NCBI GenBank assembly: GCA_028287185.1
Contig: JAQBQD010000009.1
Span: forward strand, 1-63,308
Direction of reading: 5' to 3'
From: Gemmatimonadota bacterium
GTDB lineage: Bacteria > Gemmatimonadota > Gemmatimonadetes > Longimicrobiales > Longimicrobiaceae
Length of the DNA stretch: 63,308 nucleotides
In this document: positions 39,095-48,251 of the stretch, one piece after another
Layout of the letters: each line of letters opens with the position of its first letter
Position numbering within the stretch: the first letter of the stretch is position 1
Position numbers and translations under genes: made by a program
The notes under the pieces: generated by a model
Told to the model about the DNA's origin: nothing
The model's input: only the letters and a program-made list of their open reading frames with translations
Databases searched by the model: none

Positions 39095-40363
39095 TCATCG
39101 GCTCCCCCAGCGGCACGCCGTCTCCGCGGCGGATTCCCCCAGCGCATCGAGCGCCGCGGCGGAGCTCGCGCCTTCCCCACGCTCCACGCCCGGCAGCTCG
39201 CCCTCCAGCCCGCCGCCCGCCGATCCTCGCCCCACGACATACATGGGCTGGCGGAGTTGGTGATCCCATGGACGGAAGGAGAGGGGCCACCCCTTCTGCC
39301 CATCGATCTCCGCGCGATCGCTGGAGAGGTATGCCGCGATTCCGGCGGCGTCCTGCGCCTGGCCGCGCGCCGCCGCGTCCCAGGCGGCCTTCACCGCCAC
39401 CCATCCCGCCCACGCGGCCTCGTCCATCGCCCGGCCGGAAGCCTGCCGGAATCGCTGGTTGAGCTGGTCCGCTCCGAAGCGTTCCAGGGTGCCGACCCAC
39501 GACGCCACGTGGACGGAGTGCAGCGTGGCCGCGGCGCTGCCCCGGTCGCCCAGCGCGTCCGCGGGGACCTCGTCCAGGTGGAGCATCGGCGCGGCCAGGG
39601 GGCTCCACTCCAGCCAGCGCGATGCCAGGGAGCCGAGCGCGTCCGCATCGGCCAGCACCACCACGGCGTCCACGCCGTGCGGAAGCCGGCCGCGGACCTT
39701 CGCCGACCCGCCGTTATCCGTGTCGATGCCGGTGCGCCCCGCCGGCGGGCTGCCGAGCGCGGCGAGCGCGCGCGTGAGGCGCGCCGCGGCGGCCTCCCAT
39801 TCCGGCCCGTCCGCCACCACCAGGAAGACCTGCTTCGCGTTGCGGACGGTCGCGAGCCAGCGCGCGGCCGCATCGACCCGCATGGCGCGGCTGGGCGCGA
39901 CGTGGAACGCGAACCGCCGGCACGCGGCGCCGCGAAGCGCATCCCCCGAGGCCGTCAGGTTCAGCAGGGGCACGCGCAGCGAATCCGCCGCGTCCGCCAG
40001 CGCCGCCGTGTCCGCGTCGGACAGGGCGGAGAGCAGCACGTCCGCGCCGTCATCCACCAGCCGCCGGGCTCGATCCGGAACGCTCGCTTCGACCGATGCC
40101 GCGGGCAGGAGCCGGACGTCGCGCCCGAAGAGCGCCGCCGTCCGCGCGGCCTCCTTCACCCCCAGCGCGACCCCCGCGGCCGCGGAGGCGGAGGCACGGA
40201 CATCCGCCGACGAGAGCAGGCCCAGGCGCAGCGTCGTGAGCGGCGCGGCGCCGGGAGCGGACGCGAACGCGCGGAGCGAAGGCGGGCGCAGGAGCGACGC
40301 GCCCGCGGCGAGTCCGGCCGCGTGCAGGAAGCGCCGCCGGGTCCAGCGAGGCTCGGTGGGCAT
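39095..40363 (-). CDS. Tat-exported periplasmic binding protein, PQQ-alcohol-oxidation associated
   Basis: 422 residues. Twin-arginine signal (TRRRFLHAAGLAAGASLL) at the N-terminus. The body is a two-lobed branched-chain-amino-acid-type binding fold: LRLGLLSSADVRASA, LFGRDVRLLPA, a DGADVLLSALSDADTAAL segment, VPLLNLTASGD and the KQVFLVVADGPEWE second lobe. No ABC permease or ATPase is nearby, so transport is not implied. In other bacteria a relative accompanies PQQ alcohol dehydrogenases. ATG at 40363 is the one directly before the Tat motif. Co-directional with the propeller gene 65 bases downstream. Confidence 0.8.
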   Translation of the reverse strand: MPTEPRWTRRRFLHAAGLAAGASLLRPPSLRAFASAPGAAPLTTLRLGLLSSADVRASASAAAGVALGVKEAARTAALFGRDVRLLPAASVEASVPDRARRLVDDGADVLLSALSDADTAALADAADSLRVPLLNLTASGDALRGAACRRFAFHVAPSRAMRVDAAARWLATVRNAKQVFLVVADGPEWEAAAARLTRALAALGSPPAGRTGIDTDNGGSAKVRGRLPHGVDAVVVLADADALGSLASRWLEWSPLAAPMLHLDEVPADALGDRGSAAATLHSVHVASWVGTLERFGADQLNQRFRQASGRAMDEAAWAGWVAVKAAWDAAARGQAQDAAGIAAYLSSDRAEIDGQKGWPLSFRPWDHQLRQPMYVVGRGSAGGGLEGELPGVERGEGASSAAALDALGESAAETACRWGSR

Positions 40364-40713
40364 GGGATCTCGGGAGGCGATGCCGGGGACTTCGCTGCCG
40401 CACGGAATGGACGGCCCGCGCAGACGCGAGAGACAGGCCAGCGCTTCGGGGAGCAGCGGGGAACGTTCTGCAAGATCGGGATGCCGCACACTTCCATGTA
40501 CCACCCGTCGATTCCGAGACTTTGGTGATACGTGGACACCGGGGGGTGCGGCGTGGAACCGGCATAAGGCCTGCCCGAACGCCGAGAGCGACGCGGTGGA
40601 CGGATTACGAGAATGTCGAAATCCGCCGCGTGGTGTCTCGTGGGATGGACGACCCCCGACGCACCGCGGCGGATCTGGGTACCGACCATTGCCGGCGGCC
40701 GGAGCGGGAGACG
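40364..40713. other. Divergent control region of the PQQ-alcohol cluster
   Basis: 350 bases between the Tat binding protein (-) and the dehydrogenase (+). No gene; both transcripts should start here. No clear promoter or operator was found by eye. Confidence 0.5.
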
Positions 40714-42618
40714 GTGGCTCACCCGACGAATCAACCCGTGAACAACCAGGCGGCACCATCGATCGACGGCGGAGGCCCGCGGCCCTCGCGCGGCGCCGCG
40801 TCGAAGCTGCTCCGCGCCGGGGTCCTGGCGGCCGCGCTGCTGGCGGCGTGCGGCAGGCCCGCGCGGGAGCGCGCATCCGGCGACACGAAACCGCCCTCGC
40901 CCTCCGGCCTCGTGGCGTCGAACGGCCGGGCGGTCGCGACGGACGGGCAGTGGGTGCGGCCCACGGGCGACTACGCGGGCACGCGGTTCAGCGGGCTGGA
41001 CCAGATCAACGCCTCCAACGTCCGCGGGCTGCGGCTGGCGTGGACCTTCTCCACCGGCGTGCTGCGTGGGCAGGAGGCGGCGCCGCTGTACGTGGACGGC
41101 ACCATCTACGTGGTGACGCCCTTCCCCAACCTGCTGTACGCGATCGGGCTGGACGGGACGCTCAAGTGGACGTACCGGCCCCAGCCCATGACGGCGGCCC
41201 AGGGCGTCGCCTGCTGCGACGTGGTGAACCGCGGCGTGGTGTACGACGCCGGCCGCCTGTTCTACAACACGCTGGACGCGCAGACGGTTGCGGTGGACGC
41301 GGCCACGGGGCGCGAGGTGTGGCGGGCCAGGGTCGGCGACATCAACATCGGCGAGACGGTGACGATGGCGCCGCTGGTGGTGCGCGGAAAGGTGATCGTG
41401 GGCAACAGCGGCGGCGAGATGGGCGTCCGCGGCTGGCTCACGGCGCTGGACGAGGCCACGGGCAAGGTGGCGTGGCGCGCCTACGCCACCGGGCCCGACG
41501 CGGACGTGCTGATCGGCCCGGGTTTCCACCCCTTCTACCCGCAGGACCGCGGCAGGGACCTGGGCGTGAAGACGTGGCCCGGCGACGCGTGGAAGATCGG
41601 CGGGGGCACGGCGTGGGGCTTCCTGACCTACGATCCGGAGCTGAACCTGCTCTTCGCGGGCGTGGCCAACCCCGGGCCGTGGAACGCGGAGGCGCGCCCC
41701 GGCGACAACAAGTGGACGGCGGGGGTCTTCGCGCGGAACCCGGACGACGGGCAGGCCGCCTGGTACTACCAGTACAACCCGCACGACCTTTGGGACTACG
41801 ACGGGATCAACGAGAACGTGGTGGTGGACCTCACCCTGGGCGGCCGCGCGCGGAAGACGCTGCTGCACCCCGACCGCAATGGCTACCTGTACGTGATGGA
41901 CCGCACCAGCGGCGAGGTGATCTCGGCCACTCCGTTCGTGCACCTGAACAGCACCCTGGGCGTGGACCTGAGGACGGGGCGCCCCACGGAGAACCAGGCG
42001 CTGCACCCCTCCACGGGCAAGGTGGTGCGCGGCATCTGCCCCGCCGCGCCGGGCGCCAAGGACTGGCAGCCCTCGTCGTGGTCGCCGCGCACGCAGCTCC
42101 TGTACATCCCCCACCAGAACCTCTGCATGGACTACGAGGGGGTGGAGGCCAACTACATCGCGGGCACGCCGTACGTGGGCGCCAACGTGAAGATGTTCGC
42201 CGGCCCCGGGGGCTACCGCGGCCTGTTCACCGCGTGGGACCCGGTGAAGCGGCGGCCGGCGTGGCAGCTCACGGAGCGCTTCCCCGTGTGGAGCGGCGCG
42301 CTGGCGACGGCGGGCGACGTGGTGTTCTACGGGACGATGGACGGCTTCTTCAAGGCGGTGGACGCGCGCACCGGCCGGCTGCTGTGGCAGTTCAAGACGG
42401 GGAGCGGGATCATCAGCCAGCCGACGACGTTCCGCGGGCCGGACGGCAGGCAGTACGTGGCGGTGCTGGACGGCGTGGGCGGATGGTCGGGCGCCATCGT
42501 GGCCGCCGGGCTGGACGCCCGCGACTCGTCCTCCGCGCTGGGGATGATCAACGCCATGAAGGACCTTCCGCAGTACACCACCAAGGGCGGCTCGCTGTAT
42601 GTCTTCGCGCTGCCCTGA
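40714..42618 (+). CDS. PQQ-dependent alcohol dehydrogenase, lipoprotein, probable lanthanide type
   Basis: 634 residues. Periplasmic quinoprotein oxidising an alcohol and passing electrons to cytochrome c. Lipobox LLAAC puts acylated Cys at residue 46. Eight W-motif propeller blades. Diagnostic residues: adjacent Cys167-Cys168 (GVACCDVV) that form the disulfide next to PQQ; catalytic Asp361 in HDLWDYDGIN, with a second Asp at 363. That DYD pattern coordinates a lanthanide in XoxF/PedH-type enzymes; calcium enzymes have Ala or Ser at the second position. GTG at 40714 follows GGAGCGGGAGAC. No fused cytochrome domain, so type I. Heads the operon with the XoxJ-like gene. Confidence 0.93.
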   Translation: MAHPTNQPVNNQAAPSIDGGGPRPSRGAASKLLRAGVLAAALLAACGRPARERASGDTKPPSPSGLVASNGRAVATDGQWVRPTGDYAGTRFSGLDQINASNVRGLRLAWTFSTGVLRGQEAAPLYVDGTIYVVTPFPNLLYAIGLDGTLKWTYRPQPMTAAQGVACCDVVNRGVVYDAGRLFYNTLDAQTVAVDAATGREVWRARVGDINIGETVTMAPLVVRGKVIVGNSGGEMGVRGWLTALDEATGKVAWRAYATGPDADVLIGPGFHPFYPQDRGRDLGVKTWPGDAWKIGGGTAWGFLTYDPELNLLFAGVANPGPWNAEARPGDNKWTAGVFARNPDDGQAAWYYQYNPHDLWDYDGINENVVVDLTLGGRARKTLLHPDRNGYLYVMDRTSGEVISATPFVHLNSTLGVDLRTGRPTENQALHPSTGKVVRGICPAAPGAKDWQPSSWSPRTQLLYIPHQNLCMDYEGVEANYIAGTPYVGANVKMFAGPGGYRGLFTAWDPVKRRPAWQLTERFPVWSGALATAGDVVFYGTMDGFFKAVDARTGRLLWQFKTGSGIISQPTTFRGPDGRQYVAVLDGVGGWSGAIVAAGLDARDSSSALGMINAMKDLPQYTTKGGSLYVFALP

Positions 42619-42784
42619 CCCCCGGCCCCCCGCGCGCATGCCGACTCCGGCGTCGAGGTCGATCCCGGCACCCATGTCGATCTCGATCTCGACCTCCATG
42701 CCGGGAGACGGCGGATCGTCGACCGTCGCCGCCGTCTCCGGATCGGCCGGATCCGGTGCCGGAGCCTCGGCCGGCGCGGAGCCG
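42619..42784. other. GATC-rich spacer upstream of the XoxJ-like gene
   Basis: 166 bases with tandem TCGATC-type words, open in frame with the next gene (Ser/Ala/Gly-rich translation). Treated as spacer because a Shine-Dalgarno and ATG follow at its end. Confidence 0.5.
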
Positions 42785-43732
42785 ATGGCATCGGCGAGTC
42801 CGTCGAGCGGGATTCGATCGAGATCGCTCGCCCGAATCGCGGCGCTCGTCGCCGGATACGTGCTCGCGGCGTGCGCGCAGGCGGACGCGGGGAGCGGGCG
42901 GGCGTCCACGGACGCGAAGCTGGCGTCCGAGGTTCCGACCCGGGAGCTGCGGGTGTGCGCGGACCCGAACAACCTGCCGTTCAGCAACCGGCGCGGCGAG
43001 GGATTCGAGAACGAGCTGGCGCGGATGATCGGCGCCGACCTGCACGCGCGGGTGACGTACACGTGGTGGGCGCAGCGGCGGGGCTTCTTCCGCAACACGC
43101 TGAAGGCGGGGCTCTGCGACGTGGTGCTGGGGATGCCCAGCAGCGTGGAGATGGCGTGGACCACGCGCCCCTACTACCGGTCGACATACGTCTTCGTCAC
43201 GCGCAGGGACCGGCACGTCGGCGTGGCCTCGCTGGACGACCCGGCGCTGCGCGGGATGCGGATCGGGGTGCAGGTGCTGGGGGACGACGGCGCCAACCCG
43301 CCCCCCGTGCACGCGCTGGTGCGCCGCGGGATGGCGGCCAACCTCAAGGGCTACAGCGTGTACGGCGACTACCGGCAGGACACGCCCCCCGCCCGCATCG
43401 TGGACGGCGTGGCGAAGGGCGAGGTGGACGTGGCGCTGGTGTGGGGCCCGCTGGCGGGATACTACGCCCGGCGCTCGCCCGTGCCGCTGGCGCTGGCGCC
43501 CGTGACGCCGCAGGTGGACCTGCCGTACCTGCCCTTCGTCTACGACATCGCCATGGGAACCCGCCGCGGCGACACGCGCCTGCACGAGGAGCTGGACGCC
43601 TTCCTGCGCCGCCGCGAGCCGCGGATCCGCGCGCTGCTGGAGCGCTACGGCATCCCCCGCGCCGACGTTCCGCTGCCCGCCGGGGCTTCCGCCGGGCCCG
43701 CCGCCGCGATGCAGGGAGGGAGCACGCGATGA
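42785..43732 (+). CDS. Quinoprotein-associated periplasmic binding protein, XoxJ/MoxJ-like
   Basis: 315 residues. Lipobox LAAC (Cys30) after a short basic N-terminus. The body begins RELRVCADPNNLPFSNRRGE, the hallmark of binding proteins associated with PQQ alcohol dehydrogenases, then GFENELARMIG, the FFRNTLKAGLCDVVLGMPS segment and YYRSTYVFVTR. XoxJ/MoxJ are thought to help assemble or activate the dehydrogenase rather than serve transport. ATG at 42785 has GGAGCCG upstream; earlier in-frame ATGs lie in the low-complexity spacer. The stop overlaps the next start (ATGA). Confidence 0.88.
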   Translation: MASASPSSGIRSRSLARIAALVAGYVLAACAQADAGSGRASTDAKLASEVPTRELRVCADPNNLPFSNRRGEGFENELARMIGADLHARVTYTWWAQRRGFFRNTLKAGLCDVVLGMPSSVEMAWTTRPYYRSTYVFVTRRDRHVGVASLDDPALRGMRIGVQVLGDDGANPPPVHALVRRGMAANLKGYSVYGDYRQDTPPARIVDGVAKGEVDVALVWGPLAGYYARRSPVPLALAPVTPQVDLPYLPFVYDIAMGTRRGDTRLHEELDAFLRRREPRIRALLERYGIPRADVPLPAGASAGPAAAMQGGSTR

Positions 43733-44295
43733 CACGTCCCATCCGAGTCCTCGCCCTCGCGCTGTCGACCGCAGTGCTCGCCACGACGAGCGCGTGCAAG
43801 CGCGAGACGCGGGAGTTCCGCGGGTATCCGCCGTCCGCGAACCCGGGAAGCGTGGTGCAGGACGTTCCGCTGGCTCCCGGGCCCAGGCAGCCCGAGGTGA
43901 CGGCGCGGAGCCCGTACGAGCACAACGCCTACGCCGTGAGTGAGGGCAAGCGGCTCTTCGGCTGGTACAACTGCTCGGGCTGCCACTCGCACGGCGGCGG
44001 CGGGATGGGTCCGCCGCTGATGGACGACGAGTGGATCTACGGCAGCCAGCCGGAGAACATCTTCGAGACCATCGCCGAGGGGCGGCCGAACGGGATGCCC
44101 GCGTTCGGCGGGCGCATCGGCAACGACGACATCTGGAAGCTGGTGGCATACGTCCGGTCGCTGAGCGCGCTGGACGTGCCGCAGGACGTGCGTGGCGGCC
44201 GCGACGACCACATGCAGTACAAGCAGCCGGAGCAGGAGGAGAACCCCACGCGGCCCAAGCGCTCCACCCTGCCGCCCGCCGCCACGCAGCCGTGA
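43729..44295 (+). CDS. Cytochrome c lipoprotein, electron acceptor of the dehydrogenase
   Basis: 188 residues. Lipobox LATTSAC then a Pro-rich linker. One heme site CSGCH with FGWYNCSGCHSHGGGGMGPPL around it, and a Met axial ligand likely in RPNGMPAFGGRI. The IWKLVAYVRSLS helix closes the domain. Placed between the dehydrogenase module and the oxidase, it is the probable electron carrier between them (inference). A strong GGGAGGG precedes the ATG, which overlaps the upstream stop; its own stop overlaps coxB (GTGA). Confidence 0.9.
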   Translation: MTRPIRVLALALSTAVLATTSACKRETREFRGYPPSANPGSVVQDVPLAPGPRQPEVTARSPYEHNAYAVSEGKRLFGWYNCSGCHSHGGGGMGPPLMDDEWIYGSQPENIFETIAEGRPNGMPAFGGRIGNDDIWKLVAYVRSLSALDVPQDVRGGRDDHMQYKQPEQEENPTRPKRSTLPPAATQP

Positions 44296-45305
44296 CCCTC
44301 CCCCTCCGCGCCCGCCGCTGGGCCGCCGCCGCCGCGCTCCTGCCGCTGGCGGCGTGCGACCAGCGCGTGCAGTCCGCGCTCGATCCCGCGGGCCCGCAGG
44401 CGGAGCGCATCCGCCGGCTGATGGTGATGTCCATCTGGATCGCGGCCCCCATCGCCGTCGCGGTCACGGCCGCCGTCGTGTGGGCCGCGCTCCGGGGGCG
44501 GGATTCCGCGCACGTGCCCGAGACCCCGCGCGCGGACCGGCGCATGGCGGCGACGGTCGCCGGGCTCGTGGCGGCGACGGTCGTGGTGCTCTTCGTGTGG
44601 ATGATCTCGGACTTCAGCGCGATCCGCTCCCTGTCGAAGCTGGACGGCCGGCCGCTGGCGGTGACGCTGGTGGGCCACCAGTGGTGGTGGGAGGTGCAGT
44701 ACCACGACAGCGTGGCGTCCCACCAGCTCACCACGGCGAACGAGATCCACATCCCCGTGGGCCGCCCCGTGCTGGTGACGCTGGAGTCCCGCGACGTGAT
44801 CCATTCGTTCTGGGTGCCGCGGCTGCACGGCAAGCGCGACCTGATCCCCGGGTACACCAACCGCATCTGGCTGCGGGCGGACAAGCCCGGCGCCTTCCGC
44901 GGGCAGTGCGCGGAGTTCTGCGGGCAGCAGCACGCCAACATGGCGCTCTGGGTGATCGCCGAGCCGCAGGCCAGGTTCGACGCCTGGTACCGCGCCCAGC
45001 TCCAGCCCGCCGCCGCGCCCGCGGACAGCACCCGCATCGCCGGGCAGAAGGCCTTCCTGGGCAACTCGTGCGTGATGTGCCACACCATCCGCGGCACGCC
45101 CACGGGGGGCCGCAACGGGCCGGACCTGACGCACCTGGGCGGCCGCCGCACCCTGGCCGCCGGCACCCTTCCCAACACGCCGGGCCACCTGGGGGGATGG
45201 GTGGTGGACCCGCAGGGCATCAAGCCGGGAACCACCATGCCGCCCAACAACCTGCGTCCGGACGAGCTGCGCGCGCTGATCGCCTACCTGGAGGGCCTGA
45301 AGTGA
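44292..45305 (+). CDS. ctaC: Cytochrome c oxidase subunit II, caa3 type (fused cytochrome c)
   Basis: 337 residues. Lipobox LLPLAAC, two membrane helices (about 45-68 and 85-108), then the CuA cupredoxin domain with HQWWWEVQY and the metal-binding CAEFCGQQHANM. A C-terminal cytochrome c domain (about 245-337) with heme motif CVMCH and Met ligand in GTTMPPNN identifies caa3. Accepts electrons from the lipoprotein cytochrome. GTG start overlaps the upstream stop; the stop overlaps coxA start (GTGA). Confidence 0.96.
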   Translation: MTLPLRARRWAAAAALLPLAACDQRVQSALDPAGPQAERIRRLMVMSIWIAAPIAVAVTAAVVWAALRGRDSAHVPETPRADRRMAATVAGLVAATVVVLFVWMISDFSAIRSLSKLDGRPLAVTLVGHQWWWEVQYHDSVASHQLTTANEIHIPVGRPVLVTLESRDVIHSFWVPRLHGKRDLIPGYTNRIWLRADKPGAFRGQCAEFCGQQHANMALWVIAEPQARFDAWYRAQLQPAAAPADSTRIAGQKAFLGNSCVMCHTIRGTPTGGRNGPDLTHLGGRRTLAAGTLPNTPGHLGGWVVDPQGIKPGTTMPPNNLRPDELRALIAYLEGLK

Positions 45306-47233
45306 AGCGCGAGGCCGAGGTGCCCCGTTCCGCGCTGCACGCGGACCCGGCGGAGGACGCCCGCGACCTGCGCCGTTTGGAGCGGACGTGGTCGCCCGAG
45401 CGGGGCCTGTGGGGCTGGCTGACGTCGGTGGACCACAAGTCCATCGCCAGGCGCTACGTGGCGACGGCGCTCGTGTCCTTCGTCCTTGCGGGCATCAACG
45501 CCCTGGTCATGCGCGTGCAGCTCGCCCGGCCGGAGAGCCACGTGCTGGGCCCCGACGCGTACAACCAGTACTTCACCACGCACGGCACGGCGATGATGTT
45601 CCTGTTCGCCGTGCCCATCATGGAGGCCGTCGGCATCTACTTCGTGCCGCTGATGGTGGGCACGCGCAACGTGGCCTTTCCCCGCCTGAACGCGCTGGGA
45701 TACTGGACGTTCCTGGTGGCCACGATCTTCCTGTGGGCCAGCTTCTACGCCAACGTGGGCCCGGACGCGGGGTGGACGGCGTACGTGCCGCTGTCCGGGC
45801 CGCAGTTCTCGCCCGGCAAGCGCGTGGACACCTGGGCGCAGATGATCACCTTCACCGAGGTGTCGGCGCTGATCGGGGCGGTGGAGATCATCACCACGGC
45901 GTTCAAGCAGCGCGCGCCGGGCATGTCGCTGAACCGCATCCCCCTGTTCGTGTGGGCCGAGGTGGTGACGGCGTTCATGATCCTGTTCGCCATGAGCACC
46001 ATCGCCACAGCGAGCATGATGCTGGCGATGGACCGGCTGATCGGGACGCACTTCTTCAACCCGGCGGAAGGGGGCGACGCGCTGCTCTGGCAGCACCTGT
46101 TCTGGTTCTTCGGGCACCCCGAGGTCTACATCATCTTCATCCCCGCGACGGGGATGGTGAGCGCCATGCTGCCGGCGTTCACGCGGCGCCCCGTGTTCGG
46201 CTACACGGCGATCGTGCTCTCGCTGATCGGCACGGGGTTCATCGGCTTCGGGCTGTGGGTGCACCACATGTTCGCCACCGCCGTCCCCTGGCTGGGCAGC
46301 AGCTTCTTCACCGCGTCCAGCGTGATGATCGCGGTGCCCAGCGGCATCCAGGTGCTCTGCTGGATCGCCACCGTGTGGGACGGACGCCCGCGCCTGGCGA
46401 CGCCCATGCTCTTCATCCTGGGCTTCCTCGTCCTGTTCGTCATCGGGGGCCTGACCGGGGTGATGATCGCCTCGGTGCCCTTCGACCTGCAGATGCACGA
46501 CACCTTCTTCGTCGTCGCCCACTTCCACTACGTGCTGATCGGGGGCGCCGTCTTCCCCCTCTTCGGCGCCTTCTACTACTGGTTCCCCAAGGTGACGGGG
46601 CGCATGCTCGGCGAGCGCCTGGGCAAGTGGAACTTCTGGCTCTTCTTCGCCGGGATGAACGTCACCTTCTTCCCCATGCACTTCCTGGGGCTGCTGGGCA
46701 TGCCGCGCCGCGTCTACACCTACTCGCCTGACCTGGGGTGGGGGCCGCTGAACATGACGGCGACGGTGGGCGCCTTCGTCATCGCGCTCAGCGTGCTCGT
46801 CTTCTTCGCGAACGTGGCGCGCAGCCTGGCCCGCGGCGCGCCGGCGGGGGACGACCCGTGGGGCGCCGACTCGCTGGAGTGGGCCACTGCCTCCCCCCCG
46901 CCGCCGTACAACTTCCGGTATCCCCCCGTGGTGCAGGGCCGCGCCGCCCTGTGGAGCCGCACGCCCGACGCGCCGGTGGTGACGGGGCTGCGCACGGACA
47001 AGCCCGAGATCCTGATGACCACGCTCCTCGACGCGGAGCCGGAGTCGCGCCACGTGCATCCCCAGCCCACCATCTGGCCCTTGGTGACGGCGATTGGACT
47101 GTCCGTGCTGCTGCTGTCGCTCATCTACACTCCGTGGGGGCTGATCTGGGGCGCCGCGGCGGTCTCCATCGGCCTCATCGGCTGGGGGTGGCCCGACCAC
47201 CACCGCGGCGCGCGTCTGGAGGAGCGCGGATGA
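45302..47233 (+). CDS. ctaD: Cytochrome c oxidase subunit I, caa3 type
   Basis: 643 residues. Catalytic heme-copper subunit reducing oxygen and pumping protons. Heme ligands: TTHGTAMMFLF (first His) and the late VVAHFHYVL pair. The Tyr-His active-site motif is GHPEVYIIFIP, with Glu and crosslinked Tyr of A-family oxidases, followed by WVHHMFATAV. About 12 core helices; a C-terminal extension (about 580-640) adds two hydrophobic segments, common in caa3 enzymes. GTG start. Overlaps the subunit III gene by 4 bases (ATGA). Confidence 0.97.
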   Translation: MKREAEVPRSALHADPAEDARDLRRLERTWSPERGLWGWLTSVDHKSIARRYVATALVSFVLAGINALVMRVQLARPESHVLGPDAYNQYFTTHGTAMMFLFAVPIMEAVGIYFVPLMVGTRNVAFPRLNALGYWTFLVATIFLWASFYANVGPDAGWTAYVPLSGPQFSPGKRVDTWAQMITFTEVSALIGAVEIITTAFKQRAPGMSLNRIPLFVWAEVVTAFMILFAMSTIATASMMLAMDRLIGTHFFNPAEGGDALLWQHLFWFFGHPEVYIIFIPATGMVSAMLPAFTRRPVFGYTAIVLSLIGTGFIGFGLWVHHMFATAVPWLGSSFFTASSVMIAVPSGIQVLCWIATVWDGRPRLATPMLFILGFLVLFVIGGLTGVMIASVPFDLQMHDTFFVVAHFHYVLIGGAVFPLFGAFYYWFPKVTGRMLGERLGKWNFWLFFAGMNVTFFPMHFLGLLGMPRRVYTYSPDLGWGPLNMTATVGAFVIALSVLVFFANVARSLARGAPAGDDPWGADSLEWATASPPPPYNFRYPPVVQGRAALWSRTPDAPVVTGLRTDKPEILMTTLLDAEPESRHVHPQPTIWPLVTAIGLSVLLLSLIYTPWGLIWGAAAVSIGLIGWGWPDHHRGARLEERG

Positions 47234-47838
47234 GCGCGCCGCGCACCGTCTACGACGCCTCGGCGCTGCCGGAGGTCGTCTACGGCTCCAAGAGCCTGGC
47301 GTTCTGGGGCACGCTGGGGTTCATGGTGGTCGAGGGCACCACCCTCGCCATCCTCGCCTCGTCGTACGTCTTCCTGTGGAGCAACTTCGATCGGTGGCCG
47401 CCCGCGGGCACCTCGCCGCCGTCGCTGCTGGTGCCGACGATCTCCATGCTCTTCCTGCTCGCCAGCAACCTGCCCGCGCGGCAGCTCGCGAAGGCCGCGC
47501 GGGCCAAGGACCTGCGCGCCTGCAAGCGCTGGCTGGTGGCGTGCACGCTGTGCAGCGCGGGGTGGATCGTGCTGCGCCTGCTGGAGTTCCGCTCGCTGAA
47601 CACGCGCTGGGACGACAACGCCTACGGGTCGGCCGTGTGGGCCCTGGCGTTCGCGCACTTCACCCTGCTGGCGGTGGAGATGGCCGAGACGCTGCTCTTC
47701 ACCCTGGTCTTCCTGACGGGGCATGCCGAGGAGAAGCACTTTCCCGACATCGTGGACGACGTGGTCTACTGGGTGTTCGTGACGGTCGTGTGGGTGCCGT
47801 GCTGGTTCCTGCTGTTCGTCCTTCCCCGGCTGATCTAG
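47230..47838 (+). CDS. ctaE: Cytochrome c oxidase subunit III
   Basis: 202 residues, five predicted membrane helices, the short form of subunit III. Motifs: FWGTLGFMVVEGTTLA, FAHFTLLAVEMAETLLF (conserved Glu in helix) and YWVFVTVVWVPCWFLLF. Non-catalytic core subunit stabilising subunit I. Fourth coupled gene of the oxidase set; a small membrane gene follows after 13 bases. Confidence 0.9.
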   Translation: MSAPRTVYDASALPEVVYGSKSLAFWGTLGFMVVEGTTLAILASSYVFLWSNFDRWPPAGTSPPSLLVPTISMLFLLASNLPARQLAKAARAKDLRACKRWLVACTLCSAGWIVLRLLEFRSLNTRWDDNAYGSAVWALAFAHFTLLAVEMAETLLFTLVFLTGHAEEKHFPDIVDDVVYWVFVTVVWVPCWFLLFVLPRLI

Positions 47839-47851
47839 CGGAGGCGGCGCC

Positions 47852-48244
47852 ATGGACACGGACGCGCGACGCGTCGCGGAAGCCGAGACCCCGCCGGGGG
47901 AGGGTCCCGCATCGCTCTGGTTCGGCATGCTGGCGGGGCCCGTGTCCTTCCTGGTGAGCCTGCAGGTGATGTTCACGCTGGAGCCGTGGGCGTGCGCGAA
48001 GGGGTGGCGGCTGGGCCTGTACCTCTTTCCCCTGTCGATGGTGGCGCTCTCCGCCGCCGCCGCGCTGGTGGCGTGGCGCAACTGGCGGCTCGTGGGACGC
48101 GAGTGGCCGGGCGGCGAAGGAGGGCCGCAGCCCCGCAGCCGCTTCATGGCCGCGACGGGCGTGCTGGTGAGCGCGCTGATGCTGCTGACCGTGGTGGCGC
48201 ACTGGCTGCCCACGCTCTTCATCAGCCCCTGCCAGCGCGGATGA
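47852..48244 (+). CDS. Small oxidase-linked membrane protein
   Basis: 130 residues; family not recognised. Three predicted membrane segments (about 22-42, 53-74, 98-118), with Cys in EPWACAKGW and in SPCQRG, both probably on the periplasmic side. It lies between subunit III and ctaG, so it may be an assembly or accessory protein of the oxidase. No homologous motif to subunit IV is evident. Confidence 0.7.
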   Translation: MDTDARRVAEAETPPGEGPASLWFGMLAGPVSFLVSLQVMFTLEPWACAKGWRLGLYLFPLSMVALSAAAALVAWRNWRLVGREWPGGEGGPQPRSRFMAATGVLVSALMLLTVVAHWLPTLFISPCQRG

Positions 48245-48251
48245 CCCGGGG

